Shown here: positions 1 to 9,744 of the stretch, in pieces
Layout: every line of letters begins with the position of its first letter
How positions within the stretch are numbered: position 1 is the first letter of the stretch
Source of the DNA: Plectosphaerella cucumerina
Lineage: Eukaryota > Ascomycota > Sordariomycetes > Glomerellales > Plectosphaerellaceae
Assembly (NCBI GenBank): GCA_020746995.1
Contig: JAGPXD010000003.1
Span: forward strand, 3,410,001 to 3,474,000
Length of the DNA stretch: 64,000 nucleotides
Direction: 5' to 3'
Notes under the pieces: model-generated
Database searches by the model: none
Told to the model about the DNA's origin: nothing
What the model saw: only the letters and a program-made list of their open reading frames with translations
Program-made: the position numbers and the translations under genes

Positions 1-662
1 TCGTACGGCCCAGCTGTATAAGTGCCACCTCGTTCCTGTACCGCAACGTTCAACATTGGGGTGTTGACGGCGCCCGGCGCCACCGTATTGACCCGGAACC
101 CGGACGGTCCCAGCTCCTGCGCCAGCACCCTCGACAGGCCGAGCACCGCATGCTTGCTGGCGACGTATGCCGAAGACCTAGGGATGCCGCGCACAGAGGC
201 CATGGAGCCCACGTTGACGATGCTCGCGGTAGCATCCGTGAACTGCCCGGGGTTGGCCTCTCGGACCGCTCGAAGCCGTTCATGGAACTCGCTCGCGACG
301 TGCCAGGTGCCCATGACGTTGACCTTCCAGAGGAGTTCGAAAATGCTGTCGCCCTTTGCGTTGGCGGAGACCGGAGTGTCTCGATACATGCCGGCGCAGT
401 TAACCAGGCCATGAAGCCACTGGCGCGAGTCATTGCGCTCCTCGAGCTGGATGATCTTGTCAAATGTCGCCTTGATGTCGCCGCGAGAGGTGACGTCGAC
501 CTTATGGGTGGACAATCGCCCGGGGAGGTCGTTGTGCAGTGGAATGTCGTTGATGTCCAGGGCGTGGACTGCAGCAGACTGCTGCAGGAGCTTTCTGACC
601 GTCGCCCTCCCCACGCCGGAGCTGCCTCCGGTCACGACGAACACTTTGCCGGCAAATGCCAT
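1..662 (-). CDS. Short-chain dehydrogenase/reductase, cut by the window edge
   Basis: The reading frame starts at the ATG at 662 and stays open to base 1, so about 220 residues are present and the C-terminus lies outside the window. Seen: the Rossmann motif TGGSSGVG near residue 11, an NCAG motif, a catalytic serine in VNVGS, and the YVASK motif followed by PGAVNTPM. These are the hallmarks of classical NAD(P)-dependent SDR oxidoreductases, probably soluble because there is no signal peptide. No intron is needed. A TATA-like run lies about 65 bp upstream. The gene is divergent from a Zn2Cys6 regulator that starts at 1098, so that protein may control it. The substrate cannot be read from the sequence; a hydroxysteroid or related alcohol is only a guess from the dehydrogenase at 4460. 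Confidence 0.85.
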   Translation of the reverse strand, partial: MAFAGKVFVVTGGSSGVGRATVRKLLQQSAAVHALDINDIPLHNDLPGRLSTHKVDVTSRGDIKATFDKIIQLEERNDSRQWLHGLVNCAGMYRDTPVSANAKGDSIFELLWKVNVMGTWHVASEFHERLRAVREANPGQFTDATASIVNVGSMASVRGIPRSSAYVASKHAVLGLSRVLAQELGPSGFRVNTVAPGAVNTPMLNVAVQERGGTYTAGPY

Positions 663-726
663 GTTGAGACGGATCTTGATGTTTGGAGCTGGGTATTGAG
701 GTGGAGAACAGTTGAATCTTGAATGG

Positions 727-735
727 TATATATAT
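727..735 (-). promoter_or_regulatory. TATA-like element of the SDR gene
   Basis: An alternating TA run of 9 bases sits about 65 bp upstream of the SDR start at 662, a usual place for a fungal TATA box. The rest of 663-1097 is the shared divergent promoter of the SDR and the Zn2Cys6 regulator; no other clear element was seen there. Confidence 0.45.
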
Positions 736-1097
736 TGCGGTGCTGCTGCTTGATGAGAGCATCAAAGCTCAGGCCACTTTGATGGACCTTGCTGACCTTT
801 TGTAGCCATGTTTTCCTCCATCTGACCGAACCCGACGGGTTCTACCAAAGCCCCGAGATGTGAGGGGAGATCTTAAGTTGTACGCGTTCAGTCGTTAATG
901 CTTCGGGGTTCCGGGGCCGATACTGGGGTAAATCTCGGCATGCAGCATCGGACGTCTGGGGAAATCGAGGGGTTGTGGTAGGGACTGGGGAAGCACGTGC
1001 CGCGTTACTACCTAGCAGCCTGTAGCACCAAACACTAGCGCCGGAGTCTCGGGGATTCCGGGGTCGCGGGTCCGCGGGATAAAGGGTTCGCTCCTCC

Positions 1098-3948
1098 GTG
1101 GATGCATATTCCCCAGATTCTCCCGGAACACTCACGACGTACAATGCCGCGCGCTCACCAGAGGCCAAGACCGCCATCGCCGAGGCCCTCTTTTCCGTCA
1201 ACCGACACATGTACAGAATGCAGATGGATCCGACAGGGGACATGCCCCCGACTCCTCCGAGTCCATCTTCGGGGTCCGGGACAGGACGCAGGGCCGGATC
1301 CTGGTACGAATCGACCAAAGCCGTGGGTATCATGGAACTCTTCGGTTTCTCGGGCTGCGACTGACAAAAGGCTCCATCTCGCCCCTGTCAGTGCGACAAC
1401 TGCCGGATCAAGAAGGTGATGTACCCGGCCCTGTGGGTGTGTACATGGTTGGCTGACTTCTGCTGCCATGCCAGATTCGCTGTGACAGAAAGACGCCCTG
1501 TTCCAACTGCAAGCAACGCAACACGCGTTGCACACAGTCACCGCGTGTGCAACGGCCGAAACGGCAACAAGAGCCGACTCCAGCCGAGTAGTGAGCATGC
1601 CAAACAACCCATGAGGTCCAGCCCCGTGCAAGCACAGCCACTAACACCCAGGTCCTCCCCCTAGCATCCAGAAGATACGGCGTCTAGAGAGGCAACTAGG
1701 TCTGTCACGCTCCCCTGGAACCTCGGCCAGATCTGAAGCAGCGCCTCATCGGCTCTCCCTGGACGACGACACAGACTCGACCACCGTGTACGTGGGGGGG
1801 TCCATCAATGCGCAGTCACCATGTCGAGGCGATACATCCTCCAGCGAGGCCCAGACAAGCCGGCTAGCGGCATCTCCCATGCAACAGCTTGGTGCAGATG
1901 AAGGGACTGTTCTGCCGGAAGGTCCAATCTCGCTGTCGGCGCACTCAACCAGAGCCATCACTCTACTAGACACGATGGCCGGGGCTGGTGGCCAGGGCGA
2001 GTATAGCCTGGAGACTCAAGAACTCATCGAGTCTTTGCGGCAAATTGTCAAGGCAATCAAGACGCCGCCTGCGGTAGCACCGAGTGCCATGATGAGCATC
2101 AGGATGCAGCAGAAGCCTGCGAGCTTTGAAATGCCGCCCATCCAGGCCTCTGTCGCTGCCATACGAGCCGCACAGGGTAGACATCCATCCTTCCTTATGT
2201 GATATGGCGAGCTTAGCTGATACCATCTTGATGTAGATACCACGAGTGTGGCGTTCCAGTTCCTAAGCACACTGCTACCATCTACGCCGCTATCCGACGT
2301 CTGCCTTCGGGTCTACTTCACCGACGACTACTCCGACGCCGACTTTATCATCATCAACGCTGCGCTTTCTTGTTAGTCAACATGCCTCGCAAAGTATCAG
2401 GGTCTATTTGGGGAAGGAACCTTTGCTGATGGTCTGAATCTCAGACTTTTTCGACGAGCTTCCTGATGCCCACGAAGGCGGCGTGTCGAAAGAGCATAGC
2501 CGTCTGTGCCAGCAGAACCTCAACACCGCCATATCGCGACTCCCCCTTCATATTTCACCTAGCCTTGAGATAGTCATGGCCTTGACTTTGGCGGTAGGTT
2601 CATATTGAACCCTGCTTTGACCTTCTACCTGGCTGCTGGGACGCTGATGATATTCCCTCAGGCCGTCTATTCAATCGAAAACCTGAAGCCTCACTGGGCC
2701 TGGACGCTGATCAGCTCCGCGTACCAGGCGTCTTACGCCCTCGGGCACCATCTGAGGCCAGCTTCAGGCACAAGCTCGCATGAGTGGTGCGATGCGTCAA
2801 ATCCCGGGGGACTCATGTTCTGGGTGGTTTACTTCCTTGAGAAGACGCTCTGCCTCCGGCTTGGGCGGTGCTCGTCCATCCCCGACGGCGAGATCACGGT
2901 CATGCTTCCCGGTGGTAGCCCTGGCTTAGTCTATTCGCGTTCCATCATCAAGGTTGCGCAGCTGGCGGGAAAGTTGTACGTGAAGCTGTACGGAGCGCAG
3001 GCGCTCGCTACTTTCCGCGCCAGGGGCACGCTCCCTGTCGAAGAGCTGTCGCGAGAGCTGGATGCCATCTGGCTCCAGTCCCAGGAGGACATTGTGAGCA
3101 AAACCCTTTCTCCAGGCGTCCGATTCCCTTCTACCTCTTTTCCTTTGAGCTGATCTCCAGGGCAGAAAAAATGGCGTCTTGCCACAACGGCCCCAGAGTG
3201 GCGCGCAACCATCGACTTCCTCTCAGCGTCGGACAGGGTCCTTTATTATTCCCTCCAGACTCTCATCCACAGCACCATGCCGGCGCACTGCGGGCCGTCA
3301 CAATCCTTCACCGAGGCATGTGTCATGTCGGCCCGGGAGGCACTCGCGTCTCATCAGGCATGCCCCGTCGTAGTCGAGGGCGAGCAGTCCGTGTTCCTCA
3401 CCTCGTATCTTAGCTGGTTCATCTTCGTCCGCCCGTTTGTTCCCTTCACGGTACTATTCTGTCACGTTATCGAGACGGGAGATGGCGGGGATCTAAGGCG
3501 GATGCGAAAGTTTGCGGACTCGATACGGTCCTTGGTGCCCGGCGGCCCAGAAGCCATGGCCCGGCATCAGCGGCTATTCCAGGTCTTTCATGACGTTGCT
3601 CTGCGATATGTCGAGCTGAAGGGCGCCACTTCCGACAGTGGTGGTTGTGGGGCTGGTCGTGACACCAGCCTTCTGGCCGGTGCTGGCGAGCCCAGTGGCG
3701 ATGAGGTCGGATGTGAGATCGACAGCTGCCTCGATGCTATAGGCTTCCCCTCCTACATGCCCATGAACGATGCTGAAGTCGCTGGCCAGGCATCATCTTC
3801 AGGGGGCATAACAAATCTGGATTCGGACCCTGGAGGGTTCGGCTGGACCTTGGGATCTGAGTCTGGGGTGGCACCGCATCTGCCACAGTGGTTCAGAGTA
3901 AGCCAGCAGATGATGGGACTAATGGACAACGAACACGTCTTGTTTTAG
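1098..3948 (+). CDS. Zn2Cys6 transcription factor with fungal-specific middle homology region
   Basis: Seven exons fit: 1098-1322, 1475-1590, 1665-2176, 2237-2371, 2445-2593, 2662-3093 and 3166-3948, joining to 783 residues. The zinc cluster, C-x2-C-x6-C-x5-C-x2-C-x6-C at about residues 76-102, is formed only after the first two introns are removed, which supports the model. A short leucine-rich stretch (IRRLERQLG) follows as a likely dimerisation linker. The C-terminal half carries the fungal_trans middle homology region, with motifs such as FLSTLLPSTPLSD, ASDRVLYYSLQTLIH and FVPFTVLFCHVIE. It should be a nuclear sequence-specific regulator. It is divergent from the SDR at 1-662 and followed on the same strand by a steroid-dehydrogenase-like gene, so local control is plausible. 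The inducer is unknown. Confidence 0.88.
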
Positions 3949-4459
3949 CGGGGGGCATCGTCAGTAAGCAGCACAGCCGCATGTACAAATACATGGGCAT
4001 TGTAATAACACTCGAATGAACTGAAGCCACTGGCCCGAAGACGCACGGCTCTTGTAGGTGCGCCCATGCGTGACCCGAGTCTTCCGTGGTACACAATAGC
4101 GGCCTCTGTATCGCCTTTCTTAGCTGAATACCCGAGGAGAACCCCTAAAAGGGGAAGCGTGGCTAGGGTCCGCACGGGGTTACGGGCCACGGGCGCCCAG
4201 GTCGGCCCCCGAAATCCCGCCACGGAGATTCCACGATGCCCGGGGGTTATAGGCGTCCATGCTTCATGCAGTCAGCACCGCCATTGGATATCATGTTAAT
4301 AGATGCGCAGAGCACGTAGAAAGATGTCATCACATCAGCTTGAAATCTATACTGACATCGAGTATTCACATCCATCACAGTCATTCCTTAAGTCGTCTGT
4401 CGCCAGCGCCTCCATTTGTTCATCTCTTTTCGCCCCCTTCTGCTAGATTCATCATTCTA
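3949..4459 (+). other. Intergenic, regulator 3' end to flavoprotein promoter
   Basis: This 511-bp gap has no supported gene. An open frame runs in from 4259 to the flavoprotein ATG at 4460, but its peptide has no coding character and the pyrimidine-rich sequence just before 4460 looks like a 5' leader. Confidence 0.5.
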
Positions 4460-6265
4460 ATGCCATCAATTATCTCGTCGAAAACGGCGCGATGCCCCCT
4501 CTCAAGACTGAGCCGACTTTCCCTGTTATCGAGGGCACCCCTGAGACGTAGCCCATCTCGAACAGCCCATGTGGCTGCCACGCTCAATCAACCACCTCTA
4601 CCCGACTTCGACGAGACCACCGATGTGCTCATCATCGGATCTGGAGCCGGCGCTCTCACGGCAAGCCTCAGGGCCACCAAACTTGGCCTTCGCAACATGG
4701 TTGTAGAAAAAGAGTCCACGCTGGGCGGCGCGTCCGCCATCTCGGGCGGCGGCTTGTGGATTCCCTGCAACCCCGTCTCCGCTGCTCACGATATCACCGA
4801 CAGCCATGAAGATGCCCTCATGTACTTTGAACAAGCCGTCGGGGACGTGGGCCCGGCATCCTCCATCGAGAAGAGGCGGGCATTTCTGAACAACGGGTCG
4901 CGCATGATCTCCTGGCTGCAGAACGAAGGCTTCCAATTTCACTTCAGCAAAGGCTACCCCGACTACTATCCTGCCATGAAGGGTGCCTTTGGCTGTGGAG
5001 GCGGGCGGACGATCGAGTCCAAGGTCTTCAACCTCAAGAAGCTCGGCGCCTGGCGGACCAAGCTACCCGTCAGCGGTGTCCCTTTGGCCATCTACACAAA
5101 CGACGCTCCGCTCTTTTCAAGGGTGACCTCTTCCATCGGCGCTTTCGCTGAAGCTACCCCAAAAGTGCTCGGCCTGGCCCTGAAGATGATTCGAGGCCAA
5201 GACCTCGCCAGCTTTGGCCGAGCCCTGATAGGGCAACTGCTTCACCTCAACCTTGTCGCCAACGCCGCTGCCGACATACGCCTCGAAACAGCTCTTGTCA
5301 GGCTCATTGAGACACCAGCAGGCGACATCGTCGGTGCCAAGCTGCGCACGCCCAAAGGTCTCCGAACTGTCCGAGCCGAGAAGGGGGTCATTCTAGCCGC
5401 TGGAGGCTTCGCCCGTAACCAGAAGATGCGTGAGCAGTACCTGCCTTCGCCTGCCACGACTGAATGGACCAGCTCGCCAGCGGGCGACACTGGCGATGCC
5501 ATTCGGGAGGGCATGCGCCTCGGTGCCGCCACGTCCCTCCTCGACGACGCTTGGTGGGGGCCCACGATCCCAGACCCTGTCAGCGGTCGTGTTTCCTTCG
5601 CTCTCATCGAGCGCGCGCGACCGCACTGCTTCATCGTCGACTCGACCGGCTCGCGCTTCATGAACGAGGCCCAGTCTTACACGGACGCGGGGCACGATCA
5701 GTACGAGCGGAACCGCAAGACGAACGGCGGCGCCATCCCCGCCTATCTGATCATGGACCGGAGCCATCGCGACAAGTACATGCTGGGCGGCCTCTTCGCG
5801 CGCCAGAAACCCTCCAAGGAGATGCTCGACGCCAAGAGGATCTTTGCCGCACCGACTCTCGAGGCTCTGGCTTCCCAGATCGGCGTCGACGCCGCGGGGC
5901 TCCGGGCGACGGCAGACCGGTTCAACGCCATGTGCGCCGACGGCGTCGACAAGGACTTCGGCAGGGGAGCTTACGCATATGATAACTTCTTCGGCGACCC
6001 CAAGTGCCGACCCAACCCCAACCTGGGTCCCGTTGCCAAGGCTCCCTTCTACGCCGTGCCGGTCTGGCCGGGCGACCTGGGTACCAAGGGTGGGCTGCTG
6101 ACGGACGAGTTCCAGCGCGTGGTGAAGGACGACGGCAAGCCGATCCCGGGGCTGTTTGCTATTGGCAACACCGCCGCCAGTATCATGGGACGCACATACC
6201 TGGGCGCCGGCTCGACACTGGGACCGGCCATGACGCATGCGTATATCGCTGTCAACAATATGTAG
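4460..6265 (+). CDS. FAD-dependent 3-ketosteroid-delta1-dehydrogenase-like oxidoreductase
   Basis: A single exon codes for 601 residues from the ATG at 4460; an in-frame ATG at 4259 is less likely because the added stretch is not protein-like. Seen: an FAD dinucleotide motif (GSGAGA, residues 60-65), the acidic end of the second strand in VEKESTLGGASA, then PGDLGTKGGL and GRTYLGAGSTLGPAMT near the C-terminus. The last two are signatures of bacterial 3-ketosteroid delta1-dehydrogenases, and the Y-x3-G pair of the active site is kept. Such enzymes introduce the C1-C2 double bond of a 3-keto ring substrate using FAD. The first 40 residues are rich in Arg and Ser and nearly free of acids, resembling a mitochondrial presequence, which is unusual for this family. 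A broader fumarate reductase-type activity cannot be excluded. Confidence 0.85.
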   Translation: MPSIISSKTARCPLSRLSRLSLLSRAPLRRSPSRTAHVAATLNQPPLPDFDETTDVLIIGSGAGALTASLRATKLGLRNMVVEKESTLGGASAISGGGLWIPCNPVSAAHDITDSHEDALMYFEQAVGDVGPASSIEKRRAFLNNGSRMISWLQNEGFQFHFSKGYPDYYPAMKGAFGCGGGRTIESKVFNLKKLGAWRTKLPVSGVPLAIYTNDAPLFSRVTSSIGAFAEATPKVLGLALKMIRGQDLASFGRALIGQLLHLNLVANAAADIRLETALVRLIETPAGDIVGAKLRTPKGLRTVRAEKGVILAAGGFARNQKMREQYLPSPATTEWTSSPAGDTGDAIREGMRLGAATSLLDDAWWGPTIPDPVSGRVSFALIERARPHCFIVDSTGSRFMNEAQSYTDAGHDQYERNRKTNGGAIPAYLIMDRSHRDKYMLGGLFARQKPSKEMLDAKRIFAAPTLEALASQIGVDAAGLRATADRFNAMCADGVDKDFGRGAYAYDNFFGDPKCRPNPNLGPVAKAPFYAVPVWPGDLGTKGGLLTDEFQRVVKDDGKPIPGLFAIGNTAASIMGRTYLGAGSTLGPAMTHAYIAVNNM

Positions 6266-6475
6266 GCCCAATGTTTCTGGTAGAAATGGGACGGTGTCGT
6301 ACCTAGAGGGATAAGCGAAGACTTGAGGATCAGGCGCGGAGAGGTTCGGAGAGTCCAAGTGTTCATCAAGTCCAAGTACTCATCGGTACGAGCCTTAGTC
6401 TTCAATAAGTTGTATTCCTCTGCAAGATGATCTCAATGCCACAGGTTATACTCCTACAAAGCAGTCCATCCTTCT

Positions 6476-7968
6476 TCACGTTGTCGAGACCGAGGCATTG
6501 ATTCTCTCATACTTGCGCTTCATGCGGTAGTGCAGACGACGGTAACCGGCGACATATCCTCGCGGCTGATCCTTGGCAGGCTCCAGTTCGTCCTCCCTCC
6601 AGGTTGTTACCTGCCACGACCCCCTCACACAATATTGGCGAACCCAGGTGAGTAATTCTGCAAGATTGTTGAGCTCGAACCAGATGCTGTAACATGCGAC
6701 TGCGACTCGCTGATCGCGAATATCCGACGTCACCGGTGAGATACGGGTCAGGAGTCGATTATGAGGATTCCCGCCTGACAGGTCCAGCACTTTCAACTTG
6801 GGCATATACTCTAGAGAGAAGATTGCCAAACTCAGAACTCCACGGAAGGTATCCCCTGGTTGTTGGAGTCCCGAATAGCCCATCAAGAGTTCAGAGGATA
6901 AGACGAGGCATTCCAGCTCTGGGTAATATATGTCGCCAAAGGAGCAGTTCGTGATGAATAACCCGCCATCGACTAAGGAGGACAAGTCGCAGAACCTGAG
7001 CCCGGTGGCGACCATGGCGTAGATCAGGAGTGTGTCCGTGGATATTGTTACCGGACTACCGTGGGGATGGACGCCGTCAGGATGGTAGCTGAAACTGGAG
7101 TCGTGGAAGCGGCCGAGGCTGCGGACGCGATTGCGGCGTAGGACTCCCGACACCTCGAAGAATTTCTCTCGGGCATGTTGCTCTCCGATGATTTTAGGGA
7201 GGTCCCAGCTTTTGTTGGAGAACGTTTTTAGGAAAGGCATGCCTTGGCTAATCAACTTATCGACAAACTTCGGCGAAAGGCAGTGAGGTTCGGACCGGGA
7301 GACAGTGAGCTCGTCGAAGACGGGGGCGCGGGCAAACTTTCGTGGGGAGCTTTTGGCTACTCCTTGAGCGAGACTTTCTCCCTCTTGTCTCTCGGGGGAC
7401 TCATCAGCCGGGAAATCTGCTCCGAAATGGGATGTGTGTCGTGCTGACCGAGTTCGCGTGCCGGTGCTGATGAGATGGCACGGAGTTGTCGAAAGCATGT
7501 ATCGCTTGGTGAAACAACTTCGAGGTGCAACTTCATGCGCAGATATCCAGGCGTGAGCAGAGTTTTCTTCTTGGTCTTCCAAGCGGCCATGATATCCATG
7601 AACTTGTGGATGGTGTCGAGGAAGACTGCCTTTTTGGTGTGAGCTGCGGCAGATTCTTCAGAAGTCTCACTACTGTTACTGTCGTTCTCAGGGAGATGCA
7701 CGCGTAGGGTGATGCTTTGGACGTATCGCCGGCGCTCCTTCCTATCGACGACGCTGCTCTTGAATTCATCGAGACGGTTCTGGTCTAGAGTGATGAAAAC
7801 GAAGTTGATGTGGCGAAACCAGGAGTGAAACTCGCGGGAGACGAGAGGTAAAGCGGTGAAGGGTTGTCTTCCTTCGCGCCATTCGGGTGACCGGAAGAGA
7901 ACGAGACGGATTTCTCTGACAATCATCCATCGAAGTTCGAGCGGAAGGCTGGGCCATCCGGTCGTCAT
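6476..7968 (-). pseudogene. F-box-like DUF6546-type protein with a frame break
   Basis: The start ATG at 7968 opens with GWPSLPLELRWMIVREI, an F-box-like opening, followed by coding sequence to a TAG at 7357-7359. Coding similarity continues in another frame from about 7362 to the stop at 6476 (KFARAPVFDEL and onward). The gene at 50677-52385 is a clear paralog, with the same opening, LDQxRLDxF and APVxDEL blocks. Comparison suggests that one missing base near 7360 explains the shift, because the two halves then align without a gap. Introns of 65 or 92 bp would also restore the frame but need poor donors (GTGCCA or GTCAGC). It may therefore be a pseudogene, a sequencing error or an atypically spliced gene. 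A TATAAAA box lies at 8044-8050. Members of this fungal family have no known biochemical role. Confidence 0.6.
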
Positions 7969-8600
7969 GATGAAGACTGGGCTGGTGGTCGAAAGTTGTA
8001 AGGTGAAAGAGATGCAGGTGTGATGGTCAGGCTGGATCCTGCCTTTTATACTGCTGTGTTTTGTAATTTCTGCTGAATCGTGGCGGCCGCCGGGTTCTCG
8101 GTGGCTTGGTGAAGCAGTAAATTGGTTGAGTCGCGGCCAGCAGGATGGTTGGTGACGAGATCGCGAGTTGGATGTGAGTGCGGGTAGCGAATAAGGCAAT
8201 CTATTAATCCACGAGGGTATGAGCAGTTGGATATCTGCCGTACCTGCCGTACCTGCCGTACCTGCCGTACCTGCCGTACCTGCCGTACCTGCCGTACCTG
8301 CCGTACCTGCCGTACCTGATCTTACCTTACCTTTCAGTCAAAAAGACGGCTGAAAAACTTCCGCTCTACCTCGTCCGTTTGTTGATTCTACATCAAACAT
8401 GCGCCCGCGTCAAGATGCCAGGCTAAAGGCCTGCAAGTCCACTGTCGTATTTGGTAAGACTTCACTGGCCTGGGCTACAAGATCGGAAACACCCCTCGAC
8501 ATCCTGCCGGAAGTAGCCATCCTTCAGATTCTTTTAAGATGCAACATCTGCCCCCAGCGACAGCCCGGCGGCGATGACGTGGTCTAGGGCTTGCGCCAAA
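7969..8600. other. Intergenic region with promoter and minisatellite
   Basis: The part next to 7968 is the DUF6546 promoter, with a TATA-like element at 8044-8050 on the minus strand. A 9-bp tandem repeat follows at 8235-8315. The rest is 3' flank of the gene ending at 8601. A small open frame at 8399-8587 has no protein-like features. Confidence 0.6.
8235..8315. repeat. Minisatellite, nine perfect copies of a 9-bp unit
   Basis: The unit CTGCCGTAC repeats nine times without interruption and then decays into shorter TTACC-type units. It lies about 270 bp upstream of the DUF6546 start at 7968 in non-coding DNA. Arrays of this kind vary in copy number between strains. Confidence 0.97.
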
Positions 8601-9431
8601 CTACCAAAACAACATAACAAGCCCAACAAGGGTCGTCGCGAATATGCTACCAGGCATCAGAATGCCACCGGCGTTATCTGTAGGAGCACTCGTGGCCACC
8701 GTCGAGGTCGACGACGAAGTCAAAGCAGCAGTCACCACCGCCAGCTCCGTCGTCAGACTCTGCGCAAGACCCTCGTCAATCTCCACACTACACGGCTTCG
8801 GCGTCGGCGTAGCCATAGGATCCGTCCGGAACGGCGTCACCGGACAGAAGAATGTTGAGCTCGGATTGCTGTCCCACGAGCACTCGACGGTGGTGGAGAA
8901 GACGCCCACGCCGAGCGCGCTCGGACACGTCCCCGTGAAGGTCGGCATCGGGGCGTCGACGTCGATGGTGAAGCGCAGGGAGCCGTTGCTGATCTTGTCC
9001 GGATCGCAATACAACCCTAGGCCGCCAGTGCAGACGGTGCTGTAGTACAGGTCCCATTCAAACCAGTAGGTGCCTGGGTCTAGGGCCCGAGACGTCACGT
9101 TCGTCAGGAGATAGGGGTCGTCGATGGGGGCGGAAGAGTTGAAGTCGAGGTACTGGGCGTCGTGCGCGATTTCGCCCCATTTGATGGGCCGCTGCTCGGG
9201 GCAGTCTTTACAGACAGCGATTCGCCAGTGGAGGGAGAAGCCGTACTGAAGCGTCAGGGCGGCGTTCTGGACGGCGACTATGACGGGGAAACTTTCCGTA
9301 ATGGCGTAGACGCCGCCGTCTCGCGGGAAGAAGAGGTCGACTTCGAATGTGGCAGGGAAGTCGAATGATAAACTGGAGGATACCAGCGCGATAAGGGCAA
9401 TCAGCCGCCAGGTCATGCTGCCGGGACTCAT
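8601..9431 (-). CDS. Secreted, probably GPI-anchored DUF7136-like protein
   Basis: The ORF gives 276 residues from the ATG at 9431, with a second possible ATG at 9416. Seen: an N-terminal hydrophobic signal segment (LIALIALVSSSLSF), a cysteine-containing ectodomain with FEVDLFFPRDGGVYAI and several N-glycosylation sites (NSS, NVT, NGS), a Ser/Thr-rich stalk near residues 220-255, and a hydrophobic C-terminal tail preceded by small residues, as expected for a GPI signal. The ectodomain resembles the fungal DUF7136 family of unknown function; that assignment is from memory of its opening motif. It probably sits at the plasma membrane or cell wall. It shares strand but no evident function with its neighbours. 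Confidence 0.75.
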   Translation of the reverse strand: MSPGSMTWRLIALIALVSSSLSFDFPATFEVDLFFPRDGGVYAITESFPVIVAVQNAALTLQYGFSLHWRIAVCKDCPEQRPIKWGEIAHDAQYLDFNSSAPIDDPYLLTNVTSRALDPGTYWFEWDLYYSTVCTGGLGLYCDPDKISNGSLRFTIDVDAPMPTFTGTCPSALGVGVFSTTVECSWDSNPSSTFFCPVTPFRTDPMATPTPKPCSVEIDEGLAQSLTTELAVVTAALTSSSTSTVATSAPTDNAGGILMPGSIFATTLVGLVMLFW

Positions 9432-9744
9432 CGCGAGTGATCGTTGAGTAGCTGTCGTGGGTGAAGAGTCGCAAGAGGTTGGCCAAGGTGTCAAGTAGCT
9501 GTAAATACCCCGCCTGCAGCCCTGCTGATGTGCCGTTTGGGGTATGAACCCCAGGGAGTATACCTTACTTTGATATGAAGGAGCCGGGCGAGGAGGTGGC
9601 ATCTGGCTCTTGATTGGGGGCCATGCAGCATCCTTGGCATCGTACCCTCACTCCAACGTGCTGTGCTGTCGTGCCGGTCGGGTCAGCAATTATGCCAGGC
9701 CCTAGATGCACCAGGGTACAGCACCCGTCTCCTGAGGGGAACTC
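9432..9744. other. Intergenic, promoter of the GPI-anchored protein gene
   Basis: This 313-bp stretch holds the promoter and leader of the gene starting at 9431 and the 3' flank of the regulator ending at 9745. No distinct element was identified. Confidence 0.4.

Noticed and set aside
8399..8587. 62-codon open frame on the plus strand
   Set aside because: Short, no motif, and in the 3' flank of the GPI-anchored protein gene.
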